Both the position numbers and the translations under genes were made by a program. The notes under the pieces are model-generated. The model made no database searches and had not been told where the DNA came from. It saw only the letters and a program-made list of their open reading frames with translations. Below, one piece after another: positions 22,027-31,551 of a stretch of 64,000 nucleotides of DNA. The DNA comes from Pseudomonas paralcaligenes (GTDB taxonomy: Bacteria > Pseudomonadota > Gammaproteobacteria > Pseudomonadales > Pseudomonadaceae). The first letter of the stretch is position 1; every line of letters starts with the position of its first letter. The DNA lies in NCBI RefSeq assembly GCF_019655855.1, contig NZ_BPFX01000001.1, forward strand, positions 85,659-149,658, given 5' to 3'.

Positions 22027-22647
22027 TTATCCCTTGAATCCCTTGGCCACCAGATAGACCTCCCTCGACCGCGGCCGCGACGCCTCTGGCTTGCGTATCA
22101 CCACCTTCTCGAACGAGGTGCGAACGTCCTTCAGGTATTCGTCGGAGCCTTCGCCCTGGAACACCTTGGCCACGAAGTTGCCATTGGGCTTGAGCACCTG
22201 TCGGACCATGTCGAGGACGAGTTCGACCAGGTACATAGAGGCGGCCTGGTCGGCGGCGGCGACGCCGCTGATATTGGGGGCGATGTCGGAGATGATCAGG
22301 TCGGGCTGGTTGCCATCGAGCTTGTCGAGAATCTGCTGGAACACGCCGTCGTCGGTGAAATCGCCCTGGATGAAGTCGACGTTGTCCAGCGGGTCCATCG
22401 GCAGGATGTCGCTGGCGATGACCCGTCCCTTCTCGCCCACGATCCTGCCGGCCACCTGCGACCAGCCGCCGGGGGCCGAGCCAAGGTCCATGACCAGCAT
22501 GCCGGGGCGCATCAGCTTGTCCTTCTCGTTCAGCTCCATCAGCTTGTAGCTGGCGCGGGAGCGCAGGCCGTCCTTCTGCGCCCGTTTGACGTAGGGGTCG
22601 TTGACGTGTTCGTTCAGCCAGCGGCTGCTGCTTTTGGAGCGTTTCAT
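22027..22647 (-). CDS. rlmE: RlmE-type 23S rRNA 2'-O-methyltransferase (FtsJ family)
   Basis: SAM-dependent methyltransferase; E. coli RlmE methylates U2552 of 23S rRNA. 206 residues from ATG 22647 ([20 protein letters not shown]). SAM motif [12 protein letters not shown], then [19 protein letters not shown] and KVFQGEG, with the K-D-K catalytic residues of the family all in place. The frame extends upstream, but that part overlaps a repeat. In Pseudomonas rlmE usually sits beside ftsH a few genes beyond carA, so this may be a second family member. Confidence 0.85.
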   Translation of the reverse strand: MKRSKSSSRWLNEHVNDPYVKRAQKDGLRSRASYKLMELNEKDKLMRPGMLVMDLGSAPGGWSQVAGRIVGEKGRVIASDILPMDPLDNVDFIQGDFTDDGVFQQILDKLDGNQPDLIISDIAPNISGVAAADQAASMYLVELVLDMVRQVLKPNGNFVAKVFQGEGSDEYLKDVRTSFEKVVIRKPEASRPRSREVYLVAKGFKG

Positions 22648-22780
22648 GTGAGAGCCAGGGGACATCCAAGGTGGGAGGCGGACCAGCGCGGCAAACGCTG
22701 GACGCGAAATGGCAGCGATTATAAGCCGATAACACCGCGCAGGCTGTATCCGCCGGGCAGGCGTGCGCGCAACGCCCCGT

Positions 22781-22858
22781 CGTCCCCGCGAAGGCGGGGA
22801 CCCAGGGACGCTATGTCCTGACCTGCGCATGGATTCCAGGCTGCGCGGGAATGACGGG
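22781..22858. repeat. Inverted repeat element (same family as 13131-13200)
   Basis: GTCCCCGCGAAGGCGGGGAC followed by CCAGG, then a degenerate facing arm around 22840-22858 (CTGCGCGGGAATGACGGG). Sits between rlmE and the FAD dehydrogenase gene. Confidence 0.7.
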
Positions 22859-22994
22859 ATTTCCTAGGGCTTTCACCCGCTTGCCCAAGCGCGTGTCGGA
22901 CCAGCCTGACAGGTCCCGGCGGCGGCGGGTACAATTCACGCCTTCCCCCTCTCAGTTGCTTCCTTTGCCGGATTCACCGGCCAGGATTACCGCC

Positions 22995-24632
22995 ATGATT
23001 CGCATCAACGAACTGTCCCTGCCCCTCGATCACTCCGCCGACGAATTGCGCCAGGCCATCGTCAAGCGCCTGGGTATCGGCGACGCCGATCTGCTGAACT
23101 TCACCGTCTTCAAGCGCAGCTACGATGCCCGCAAGAAGAACAGCGTCATCCTGTTCATCTACATCATCGATCTGGAGGCCCGCGACGAGGCGGCCATCCT
23201 GGCGCGCTTCGCCGATGACCACAATGTGCGCCCAGCCCCGGACACCCGCTACTACCCCGTGGGGCAGGCGCCCGCCGATCTGAGCGAGCGGCCCCTGATC
23301 GTGGGCTTTGGTCCCTGCGGACTGTTCGCTGCACTGTTGCTCGCACAGATGGGCTTCAAACCCATCGTGCTGGAGCGCGGCAAGGATGTACGCAGCCGCA
23401 CCAAGGACACCTGGGCACTGTGGCGCAAGAAGGTCCTGACCCCGGAATCCAACGTACAGTTCGGCGAGGGCGGTGCCGGCCTGTTCTCGGATGGCAAGCT
23501 CTACAGCCAGATCAAGGACCCCAAGTTCTACGCTCGCAAGGTGGTGCATGAGTTCGTTCGCGCCGGCGCGCCGGAAGAGATCATGTACGTGAGCAAGCCG
23601 CACATCGGCACCTTCCGCCTCACCGGCGTGGTCGCCGCCATGCGCGAGGAAATCATCGCCCTCGGCGGCGAGGTACGCTTCGAGAGCAAGGTGACCGACC
23701 TGCTGATCGACGACGGCCAGCTCGAAGGCGTGGTGCTGGCCAGTGGCGAAACCCTCCGCAGCCGCCATGTCGTGCTCGCGCTGGGTCACAGCTCCCGCGA
23801 TACCTTCCGCATGCTGCACCGCCAGGGCGTGTTCATGGAGGCCAAGCCCTTCGCCGTGGGCTTCCGCATCGAGCACCCGCAAGGCCTGATCGACGAGGCC
23901 CGGCTGGGCAAGTACGCCGGCCATCCGGAACTCGGCGCCGCCGACTACAAGCTGGTGCATCACGCCAGGAATGGTCGCGCCGTCTACAGCTTCTGCATGT
24001 GCCCCGGCGGCACGGTGGTGGCGGCCACGTCCGAGCCGGAGCGCGTCGTGACCAACGGCATGAGCCAGTACTCGCGCAACGAACGCAACGCCAATGCCGG
24101 CATCGTCGTGGGCATCAACCCCGAGCAGGACTTCCCGGGCGGCCCGCTGGCAGGCGTGGAGTTCCAGGAGCGCCTCGAATCGCGCGCCTACCAGCTGGGC
24201 GGCAGCGACTACTGCGCGCCCGCGCAACTGGTCGGCGACTTCATCCGCGGCGTGCCGTCGAGCGAGTTCGGCGAGGTGGAGCCCTCCTACAAACCCGGCG
24301 TGCGCCTGGGCGATCTCGCGCCCTCGCTGCCGGAGTACGCGATCGAGGCCATCCGCGAGGCGCTGCCGGCATTCGGCAAGCAGATACGCGGTTTCGACCG
24401 CGACGATGCGGTGCTCACCGGCATCGAAACCCGCACCTCTTCCCCTGTGCGCATCACCCGCGATCACGAGACCCTGCAGAGCCTCAACCTGCGCGGCCTG
24501 TACCCGGCCGGCGAGGGTGCCGGCTATGCGGGCGGCATCCTGTCGGCGGGCGTGGACGGCATCAAGGTCGCCGAGGCAGTGGCCAGGTCGCTTCTGTCCG
24601 CGGAAACGCAGAGCGACCGGGCGCCGCGCTGA
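22995..24632 (+). CDS. FAD-dependent dehydrogenase (COG2509 type)
   Basis: 545 residues from ATG 22995 (MIRINELSLPLDHSADELRQ). An N-terminal domain of about 100 residues precedes the dinucleotide-binding region PLIVGFGPCGLFAALLLAQ (near 100). Further family features are NVQFGEGGAGLFSDGKL, VLALGHSSRDTF and the C-terminal GLYPAGEGAGYAGGILSAGV. Substrate unknown. The stop overlaps the start of the TrmH gene (TGATG), so the two are translationally coupled. Confidence 0.9.
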   Translation: MIRINELSLPLDHSADELRQAIVKRLGIGDADLLNFTVFKRSYDARKKNSVILFIYIIDLEARDEAAILARFADDHNVRPAPDTRYYPVGQAPADLSERPLIVGFGPCGLFAALLLAQMGFKPIVLERGKDVRSRTKDTWALWRKKVLTPESNVQFGEGGAGLFSDGKLYSQIKDPKFYARKVVHEFVRAGAPEEIMYVSKPHIGTFRLTGVVAAMREEIIALGGEVRFESKVTDLLIDDGQLEGVVLASGETLRSRHVVLALGHSSRDTFRMLHRQGVFMEAKPFAVGFRIEHPQGLIDEARLGKYAGHPELGAADYKLVHHARNGRAVYSFCMCPGGTVVAATSEPERVVTNGMSQYSRNERNANAGIVVGINPEQDFPGGPLAGVEFQERLESRAYQLGGSDYCAPAQLVGDFIRGVPSSEFGEVEPSYKPGVRLGDLAPSLPEYAIEAIREALPAFGKQIRGFDRDDAVLTGIETRTSSPVRITRDHETLQSLNLRGLYPAGEGAGYAGGILSAGVDGIKVAEAVARSLLSAETQSDRAPR

Positions 24633-25357
24633 TGAAACTCGACGACATCAAGAAGCTCCACCAGAAGAAGTACCGGGCCGAGTTCGGGCATTTTCTGGTG
24701 GAGGGCGAGCATCTGTTGCTGGAGTTGCAGAAAGCGGCCCTGAAGAATCCGCTGCTGCAGTGCAGCCAGCTGTATGTGACCGCCGCCTACGAGCACTGGC
24801 AGAGCCCGTTCAAGACCCACGTGATCAGCGACCGGCAGATGGCGCAGATCGCCGACACCCGGACCCCGCAGGGCATCATCGCCCTGGTGCCGATGCCGGC
24901 GACGGCCGAACCGGCTCCCGCAGCCAACGAGCGCGCCATCTACCTGCACGAAATCCAGGATCCGGGCAATCTCGGCACCATCCTGCGCACCCTGGCCTGG
25001 TTCGGCAATTTCCGCTGCCTGCTCAGCCCCGGCAGCGTCGATCCGTATAACCCCAAGGTCGTGCGTTCCAGCATGGGCGCCATCTTCCACGCGCCCATGG
25101 AGCTGGATGTGGAGCTGGACACCCTGCGTACGCGCTTCGAGCGCATCGCCTGCCTGGACATGAATGGCGACAGCCTGCAGTCCCCCAGCTTCAGGACGTC
25201 CGACTGCTATCTGTTCGGCAACGAAGCGCGCGGTGTGCCCCGCGAGCAGCTGGCCGCCCTGGGTGCCCGGCCCTTCACCATCCCGGGGTGTGGCGCCATC
25301 GAATCGCTGAACCTGGCCGCGACGGTCAACATGTGCGCCTACGAATTGAACAGATAG
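24632..25357 (+). CDS. TrmH/SpoU family RNA 2'-O-methyltransferase
   Basis: SPOUT-fold methyltransferase of rRNA or tRNA; the target cannot be told from sequence. 241 residues. N-terminal substrate-binding domain (KKLHQKKYRAEFGHFLVEGE), then the three SpoU motifs: LHEIQDPGNLGTILRTLAWF, LFGNEARGVP, and IPGCGAIESLNLAATVNM. Coupled to the preceding FAD dehydrogenase. Confidence 0.92.
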   Translation: MKLDDIKKLHQKKYRAEFGHFLVEGEHLLLELQKAALKNPLLQCSQLYVTAAYEHWQSPFKTHVISDRQMAQIADTRTPQGIIALVPMPATAEPAPAANERAIYLHEIQDPGNLGTILRTLAWFGNFRCLLSPGSVDPYNPKVVRSSMGAIFHAPMELDVELDTLRTRFERIACLDMNGDSLQSPSFRTSDCYLFGNEARGVPREQLAALGARPFTIPGCGAIESLNLAATVNMCAYELNR

Positions 25358-25892
25358 CGGATCGACCGGGACATGCGCCCCAATGGCTTCTGCTCCAGCG
25401 GGTTGGCACAAACTGTCTGGACCACGGCGCGCCCATCAATGGGCCAAGGGCGCGCTGGCGCAGCGGCGATGCCACATCGACCCACTGCCGCCACAACAGT
25501 GGACGGTCCCTGACTGACGCAAGGTGAGTCGGGCCGACGCCAATCCGTATTCACGAATTGTGCTGAAAAGGATGGCGCTTTCCTGGAAATGACCTACACC
25601 TGATAGCAAGGAAGAACGGTAGCGATCGACAGGAGTCGACATGCAGCATCCCTCGCGTCCCCCCGCACACCCTCCACTCTCTCCCTTTCCCTCATCCCGG
25701 GCAGATCGCCGGGGCTTGAGCGCATTGGTTCGTCCGGCGCTGCCGAGGAGGTAAACCACCCGCTACCCAGTTCACCCGTGAAGCCGGTCTCGGCCAGAAC
25801 CGAGCCCCCAGAAAAATAAAAAGGAGACCCTGCGTCCACGGGCACGTGCCCGAACGATGCCAGGCGTTCGCCCTATCAAGGAGATGATCGAC
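25358..25892. other. Intergenic region, 535 bp
   Basis: No recognisable gene. It contains one short ORF with a fair ribosome site (AGGAG, ATG at 25641, 37 codons, MQHPSRPPAHPPLSPFPSSR at its start), which is low in complexity and may be chance, and a T-poor stretch with GAACCGAGCCCCCAG near 25800 followed by AAAAATAAAAAGGAG. Presumably carries the promoter of the cytochrome gene. Confidence 0.5.
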
Positions 25893-27239
25893 ATGAAGCA
25901 CCATGGAAAGCCTGCTGCACTGGCCGTGACGGCCACCCTGTTCAGCGTCGCGGTCCAGGCCGGAACCTACCCCGACTATGGCTACGCGCCGCCGGACGAC
26001 TACAAGGGCCCCTCCTTCGTCCTCAGCCAGGACTACCCCACCACCCCACCCAAGGACACGCTGCCCGAGTTCTTCAAGCAGCTGCCGGAAAAGCCTGACA
26101 ACAACTTCGAAACCTGGCGCGCCTACATGGACGCCGTGAAGGACTATTGCCTGGAAGGCAACGTCGAGGCCGACTGGTACGTGCAGAACAACAAGGTGCG
26201 GCCGTGGTACCACATGCCCTGGCAGCACTACGGCCCGCTGGGGCGCGAAGGCATCCACGGGCTGACCAAGGAAGCGCAGATCCAGGTCAAGCAGCTGGCG
26301 GCCGAACAGACCGAAACCGGCCAGACCTATGCGGTGGGCATCTACAACGACATCGGCGCCTACACCATCGGCCAGGTCTGGAAGGACCCGCAGAACCCCG
26401 ACCCGAGCTACACCTCCAAGCCCAACAGCTTCGCCAACGGCACCGTGGTGTGCAAGGCGCTGTTCGCCGACATCGACCGCAGCACAGTGCCATTCCTGGC
26501 CAACCCGGTGCTGTGGCAGGGCTACATCACCGAGACCTTCGCGTCCGCCAACCGCGAGGTGAAGGAAGTCGCCCTGATCCAGATGGACATCGCCGTGCGC
26601 GACACCCGCATCAGCGAGACCGGCTGGATCTTCGGCACCTTCCAGTACAACGGCGCCAAGACCGGCAAGGCCGGCTGGGACAACCTGGTGCCGGTGGGGA
26701 TCATGTGGGGTAACGATCCGGAGGTCACCAGCAACGAATTCACCAACCCGGAGCCGACGGTCACCAAGATCAACACCGCGTTGCAACAGACCGCCATCAA
26801 TGCCAACACCCAGGAACTGCCGCCGACCCACCTGGGCTGGAACGGTCGCCTCAACGGCCCGGTGGACAACCCCAACAGTTCCTGCCTGAGCTGCCACATG
26901 ACCGCCGAAGCGCCGCAGACCGCGATCATGAATCCGCTGTTCCAGGCGGACCCGCCGGCGGTGGGCTCGCCTGAATGGATGAAGTGGTTCCAGAACATCC
27001 CGGCAGGCCATGCGTTCACCCCGGGTACCCGGAGCACGGACTACAGCCTCCAGATGTCGGGCGGGCTGGTGAACTTCTATCAGTGGAAATGCGACATGAG
27101 CGGCATCTACGCGGACGGCGTGAACGCCTGCCGGAAAGCCGCCGGCATGAAGCTGAAGATGGCGCTGCCCGGCAATGCGGAGCCGCAGGAAATACAGCGC
27201 GTGATCCGCGACCCGAGCCTCGAACAGCTGCTGGAGTGA
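25893..27239 (+). CDS. Secreted monoheme c-type cytochrome-like protein
   Basis: 448 residues from ATG 25893, with AAGGAG nine bases upstream. A signal peptide (MKHHGKPAALAVTATLFSVA, cleavage near VQA/GT) sends it to the periplasm. The single heme-attachment motif CLSCH is near residue 330 in NSSCLSCHMTAEAP. The rest, with many Trp, Tyr and Asn residues, resembles a large uncharacterised cytochrome c family in proteobacteria. Two further cysteines (KDYC, VVCK) and a third pair near the C-terminus (KCDMSG, ACRKA) are not heme motifs. Isolated gene followed by a terminator. Role unknown. Confidence 0.75.
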   Translation: MKHHGKPAALAVTATLFSVAVQAGTYPDYGYAPPDDYKGPSFVLSQDYPTTPPKDTLPEFFKQLPEKPDNNFETWRAYMDAVKDYCLEGNVEADWYVQNNKVRPWYHMPWQHYGPLGREGIHGLTKEAQIQVKQLAAEQTETGQTYAVGIYNDIGAYTIGQVWKDPQNPDPSYTSKPNSFANGTVVCKALFADIDRSTVPFLANPVLWQGYITETFASANREVKEVALIQMDIAVRDTRISETGWIFGTFQYNGAKTGKAGWDNLVPVGIMWGNDPEVTSNEFTNPEPTVTKINTALQQTAINANTQELPPTHLGWNGRLNGPVDNPNSSCLSCHMTAEAPQTAIMNPLFQADPPAVGSPEWMKWFQNIPAGHAFTPGTRSTDYSLQMSGGLVNFYQWKCDMSGIYADGVNACRKAAGMKLKMALPGNAEPQEIQRVIRDPSLEQLLE

Positions 27240-27247
27240 CCTGTGAC

Positions 27248-27276
27248 AACCTCCGGGCACCCGTTGCCCGGAGGTT
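27248..27276. terminator. Bidirectional terminator hairpin
   Basis: AACCTCCGGGCA pairs with TGCCCGGAGGTT around loop CCCGT, between the converging cytochrome and kinase genes. Confidence 0.75.
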
Positions 27277-27287
27277 GGTTCATGCCA

Positions 27288-28640
27288 TCAAGCGCGAGGC
27301 AGCTCGATACGCAAGGTGCTTGGCCGCTCATCGACGAACGCGACGGTCCCGTTCGCGTTTTCCACGATACGGCGGACGATGGCCAGCCCCAGCCCGGTCC
27401 CACCGCTGCTCTGCCGACCTTTGCGGAAACGCTGGAACATCGCCTCCTGATCCTCCTTCGGCACGCCCCGGCCCTGGTCGCCCACTTCCAGAATCACCGA
27501 GTCCTTCTCCTGCCATAGCGTCAGCCGCACATCGCCTGCGCCGTGGACCAGTGCGTTCTCCAGCAGGTTCGTCAGTGCGTCGCGCAACTCGTCGGTGTTG
27601 CCGCGACAGAGCAGACCATCCTCGATCTCAACTTCGATGGTGCGTTGCTGCGCCTCGAACAGGGGCAGCAGTGCCGCGACGGCTTCCCGGGCCATGCGTG
27701 AAACCTTGGCCACGCGCGGGGCGCCGCCCTGCTCCGCCGAGGCGCCATCCTGGCGCGCCAGTTCGAGCAACTGGGTGACCAGGCGACGCATCTGGCGCAT
27801 TTCCTGTTCGAGAGCCGGCCAGTCGGGATTCTGGCTATCCCTGGCATCCTGCAGGCGCAGGTCGAGCACGGTCAGCGGCGTGCGCAGCTCATGGGCCGCA
27901 TCGGCGACGAAACGTCGTTCGGCGGCATAGGCGGCCGCCAGTCGGTCCAGCGCGGAGTTGGCCGCCTCCGCCAGCGGGTGGATCTCGCCAGGCAGGTCGG
28001 CCAGCGGGATGCGGCGGGCGGGATGGCGCGGCCCGATGCCTTTTGCCAGCTGTGCCGCACGGCGCACCGGACGCAGCGTCCAGTGCAGCAACCAGAGGAT
28101 CAGCGATACCGAAACCAGCCCCAGCGGCAGCATGATCACCAGGCTCTGGCGCAGCCGATCGAGCAGCAGGTCGTCGATCGTCGAGCGCTCCTGGGCGTCA
28201 TTGCGGGTGACCATCAGGATCGTGCCGTCGGCGAGGCGCACCGGCACATTGATCACCTCTCCCCCGAAGGGACTCCAGCGCCACCAGCTGCTCTCACGCT
28301 CGAGCATGACGGTGCGCAAGCGCCGGGGCCTGTCCAGGTTCTCGGAAAACCACAGCACCTTGCCGTCCGCCGAATAGAGTGTGTAGCCCAGCTCTCCCCC
28401 GGCGTAGTTGCGCGGCAGGCGCTGCATATCTTCCGCGCCCCGCACGTCCTCGCTGACCGCCCTCGCCTGGATGGCCAATACGGCCCGGCGCAACTCGTCA
28501 CGGGTGCCATAGAGATGCACAGCCAGGTTGGCGAAGCCCAGGACGAACACCAGCAGCAGCGCGACCAGCATGCGCCCGCGCAGGCTGCGCCGTACCGAGC
28601 GACCGCTTCCCGTCAGCTTGTCGTCAGCAAGCGGTGGCAT
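27288..28640 (-). CDS. Two-component sensor histidine kinase (QseC/PmrB-like)
   Basis: 450 residues from ATG 28640; a TTG 15 bases upstream would place the start against the Fur box. TM1 at about 25-45, periplasmic loop of about 110 residues with three clustered Trp (SSWWRWSP), TM2 near 165-185, HAMP, then HisKA (FVADAAHELRTPLTVLDLRL), N box NLLENALVHG, G1 GDQGRGVP and G2 GGTGLGLAIV. Its likely partner, the response regulator at 30702-31382, lies on the other side of the TonB receptor. Probably senses iron or the siderophore transported by that receptor (inference from context). Confidence 0.9.
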   Translation of the reverse strand: MPPLADDKLTGSGRSVRRSLRGRMLVALLLVFVLGFANLAVHLYGTRDELRRAVLAIQARAVSEDVRGAEDMQRLPRNYAGGELGYTLYSADGKVLWFSENLDRPRRLRTVMLERESSWWRWSPFGGEVINVPVRLADGTILMVTRNDAQERSTIDDLLLDRLRQSLVIMLPLGLVSVSLILWLLHWTLRPVRRAAQLAKGIGPRHPARRIPLADLPGEIHPLAEAANSALDRLAAAYAAERRFVADAAHELRTPLTVLDLRLQDARDSQNPDWPALEQEMRQMRRLVTQLLELARQDGASAEQGGAPRVAKVSRMAREAVAALLPLFEAQQRTIEVEIEDGLLCRGNTDELRDALTNLLENALVHGAGDVRLTLWQEKDSVILEVGDQGRGVPKEDQEAMFQRFRKGRQSSGGTGLGLAIVRRIVENANGTVAFVDERPSTLRIELPRA

Positions 28641-28656
28641 AGTCGCCGCCCACAAA

Positions 28657-28675
28657 AATGAGATTACTTATCATT
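28657..28675. promoter_or_regulatory. Candidate Fur box between kinase and TonB receptor
   Basis: AATGAGATTACTTATCATT is a 7-5-7 near-palindrome (AATGAGA/TATCATT, one mismatch) resembling Fur sites, in an AT-rich island 32 bp before the receptor start. Confidence 0.55.
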
Positions 28676-28706
28676 TGTATTATTTTCATGGGGGAGTCTG
28701 CTACTC

Positions 28707-30695
28707 ATGCATCACGTCAATCGCTCACACCGTTTCCGCCCACTGGCCCTGGCTCTGGCGACCGCCGCTCTGCCGACGCTCACCCTGGCCGAAGACGCCG
28801 CCGAAGGGCTCAGCCTCAACGACATCGTGGTCACCGCATCGGGCTACGAGCAGCAGTTGATCGAGGCGCCGGCGTCGATCACCGTGATCGGCAAGGAACA
28901 ACTGGAGGGCAAATACTACCGTGACGTGACCGACGCCCTGCAAGACATTCCCGGGGTCTCCATCGAAGGCGGCGCCGGCGGCAAGCTGGAAAGCACCTCG
29001 ATCAACATCCGCGGTCTCGGCGAGCAGTACACCCTGTTCATGGTCAACGGCAAACCGCTGGGGGCTTCCGGCGAGGCCTACTACAACGGCTTCGGCAGCG
29101 CGACCCAGTTCGGCTGGCTGCCGCCGATGTCCGCCATCGAACGCATCGAGGTGATCCGCGGACCGATGTCCTCACTCTACGGCTCCAGCGCGCTGGCCGG
29201 GGTCATCAACATCATCACCAAGAAGGCCACCGCCCGCGAATGGTCCGGCACCGTCAGCTACGACAGGCTGCTGCACGAGGACGGCGACGCCGGCGGCGCC
29301 AACCAAGCGCGCTACTACCTGAGCGGCCCGCTGGTGCAGGAACACCTGGCGCTGAGCGTGTACGGCTCGCGTCATCACCGGGACGAGGACGAGATCGTCG
29401 GCGGCTACCCGGAAAAGACCGCTGTCGACAACACGGCGCTGCTCGACATCGTGCTCAACGACATGCACAGCTTCCAGCTCGAGGCCGGCCGCAACGAAAG
29501 CGACAACGAGCGTACCGAGAAAAGCGGCGCGGCGGGCGACATGGACAATGTCCGCACCCACTACGGCATCACCCATGACCTGAACTGGGGCGACAATATC
29601 CGCACCACCACCTTCGCCACCACGGCCAAGGAAGAGATCGAGAACGGCAGCTCCGAATCGACCTACTCCAACGACCTGATCAACAGCAAGACCGTCATCC
29701 CCCTGGAGCGCCACACGATCACCGTGGGGGGCGAGTACAAGTGGGAAACCATCGAGCACGACCAGGGCCGTTTCTATGGCGCGGACATGGAGCTGGAGCG
29801 CTGGCAGCGCGCCCTGTTCATCGAGGACGAGTACTACCTCACCGATGCCTTCTCGCTGACCGCCGGCCTGCGCTACGACGAGAACGAGCACTACGGCGAG
29901 GAAATCATTCCGCGCCTGTACGGCGTCTATCGCTTCAGCGACGAGTGGGTGCTCAAGGGCGGGGTCAGCGGCGGCTACAAGGCGCCCTCGCTCAAGCAGG
30001 CCGACAGCAGCATCGTCGAGAACGCGGGGCGTGGCCGCTCCTATGACATGGGCAACAGCGATCTCAAGCCCGAGAGCAGCATCAACTACGAGCTGGGCCT
30101 GATGTGGGACGCCGTGAACGGCATCCGCTCCGGCGCGACGGTGTTCTTCACCGAGTTCGAAGACAAGATCGACAAGCGCCTGTACTGCACCAGCCCGGCC
30201 TCGGCGCCGACCTGCACGGTCAACGGCATCGCTCCCCGGCAGACCATCAACCAGTACGTCAACCAGGACGCCGCCGAACTCAGTGGCGTGGAACTCTTCT
30301 TCAACATGCCGCTTGGCGAGAGGGTGGACCTGAAGACCAACTACACCTTCTCCGACAGCGAGATCACCGAGTCGGAAGCCTCGCCGGACGACGTCGGCAA
30401 ACCGTTCAACAACCTGCCCAAGCACATGTTCAACGTCGGCCTGGACTGGCGCGCGACGGACAACCTGAACCTGTGGACCAAGGCCCGCTACAAGAGCGAG
30501 ACCGTCTCCGACGAGGACCTCGAGCAGCGCCCGGCCTACACCCTGGTAGACCTCGGCGGGCTGTACCGGGTGAACAAGCACCTGGATGTCTACGCCGGCC
30601 TGTACAACGTGTTCGACAAGGACATTTCCAACGAGGACTACGGCAAGACTCTGGACGGTCGGCGCCTCAACGTGGGCGTATCGCTCAGCTTCTGA
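28707..30695 (+). CDS. TonB-dependent catecholate-type siderophore receptor
   Basis: 662 residues. ATG 28707 with GGGAG nine bases upstream. Signal peptide ends at LTLAEDA. Plug domain (about 30-155) with NDIVVTASGYEQQ as the TonB-box region and IEVIRGPMSSLYGSSALAGV; then a 22-strand barrel ending in VGVSLSF with a terminal Phe. Overall like CirA/IrgA/FepA receptors. No N-terminal signalling domain, so regulation is more likely through the flanking two-component genes and Fur. Convergent with the response regulator, six bases between stops. Confidence 0.92.
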   Translation: MHHVNRSHRFRPLALALATAALPTLTLAEDAAEGLSLNDIVVTASGYEQQLIEAPASITVIGKEQLEGKYYRDVTDALQDIPGVSIEGGAGGKLESTSINIRGLGEQYTLFMVNGKPLGASGEAYYNGFGSATQFGWLPPMSAIERIEVIRGPMSSLYGSSALAGVINIITKKATAREWSGTVSYDRLLHEDGDAGGANQARYYLSGPLVQEHLALSVYGSRHHRDEDEIVGGYPEKTAVDNTALLDIVLNDMHSFQLEAGRNESDNERTEKSGAAGDMDNVRTHYGITHDLNWGDNIRTTTFATTAKEEIENGSSESTYSNDLINSKTVIPLERHTITVGGEYKWETIEHDQGRFYGADMELERWQRALFIEDEYYLTDAFSLTAGLRYDENEHYGEEIIPRLYGVYRFSDEWVLKGGVSGGYKAPSLKQADSSIVENAGRGRSYDMGNSDLKPESSINYELGLMWDAVNGIRSGATVFFTEFEDKIDKRLYCTSPASAPTCTVNGIAPRQTINQYVNQDAAELSGVELFFNMPLGERVDLKTNYTFSDSEITESEASPDDVGKPFNNLPKHMFNVGLDWRATDNLNLWTKARYKSETVSDEDLEQRPAYTLVDLGGLYRVNKHLDVYAGLYNVFDKDISNEDYGKTLDGRRLNVGVSLSF

Positions 30696-30701
30696 GGAGA
30701 G

Positions 30702-31382
30702 TCAGGTCGGGCTCGGCGCCAACCTGTAGCCGAGCCCGCGCAGGGTTTCGATGCCGCTGTCGGCGCCGGCTTCCGCCAGCTTGCGCCGCAGCCTCGACAC
30801 CAGCGCCTCGATCGCGTTCGGCGTGACCGCTTCGCTGAGTGCGTACACGCGCTCCTCGAGCTGATCCTTGATCACCACCCGGGGCGCGCTGCGCAGGAGT
30901 TCTTCGAGCAGGGCCATCTCGCGCTTCGACAGCAGCAGCGGGCGCTGATCGACGTGGGCGTCGCGGCTTTCCTGGCAGAAGCTCAGGTTGCCCAGTTGCA
31001 GGCGGCGCTCGGCGCGCTGCCCGGGCCGGCGCAGCACCGCGCGCAGGCGGGCTTCTAGCTCCGCCATCTCGAAGGGCTTGAGCAGGTAGTCGTCCGCGCC
31101 GGCATCCAGGCCGGCGATACGCTGCTCCAGCGCATCGCAGGCCGTGAGGATGATGCAGGGCAGGTCGGCGTTGCGGGTGGATGAACGTGCGGAAAGCAGC
31201 GCCAGGCCATCCATGTCGGGCAGACCGAGATCGAGCAGCATCGCGTCGTAGCGGCTGAGCGCGAGCATCGCCAGCGCCTGCTTGCCGTGCTCCGCGACAT
31301 CGACCACGAAACCGCTGCGCTGCAAGTGCTTCAGCAGCAGATCCCGCAATGAAGGGTGGTCCTCGACGACAAGCAACTTCAT
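30702..31382 (-). CDS. OmpR/QseB-type response regulator
   Basis: 226 residues from ATG 31382 (MKLLVVEDHPSLRDLLLKHL). Receiver with phosphorylatable Asp in AMLLDLGLPDMDGL and the Lys in DDYLLKPFEM; C-terminal winged-helix domain with TPNAIEALVSRLRRKL and GLGYRLAPSPT. Likely works with the kinase at 27288-28640, from which it is separated by the convergent receptor gene. Confidence 0.92.
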   Translation of the reverse strand: MKLLVVEDHPSLRDLLLKHLQRSGFVVDVAEHGKQALAMLALSRYDAMLLDLGLPDMDGLALLSARSSTRNADLPCIILTACDALEQRIAGLDAGADDYLLKPFEMAELEARLRAVLRRPGQRAERRLQLGNLSFCQESRDAHVDQRPLLLSKREMALLEELLRSAPRVVIKDQLEERVYALSEAVTPNAIEALVSRLRRKLAEAGADSGIETLRGLGYRLAPSPT

Positions 31383-31551
31383 GACATTTACCGCGCGCAC
31401 GTCAGCCTTGGGTCAGCCAGGGCTGGGATAGTTGAACCTGAACACCATATCAAATTACTACGATTAGCATTTCGAATAGATACCATGTGGATACCACGCT
31501 CCCTCTCATCGTCCCGGCGGCAACAGGCTTTCTGTCATGCAGGTGTGCCCC

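Noticed and set aside
25641..25754. 37-codon ORF with AGGAG upstream
   Set aside because: Proline- and serine-rich chance-like sequence with no support beyond the ribosome site; mentioned only in the intergenic entry.
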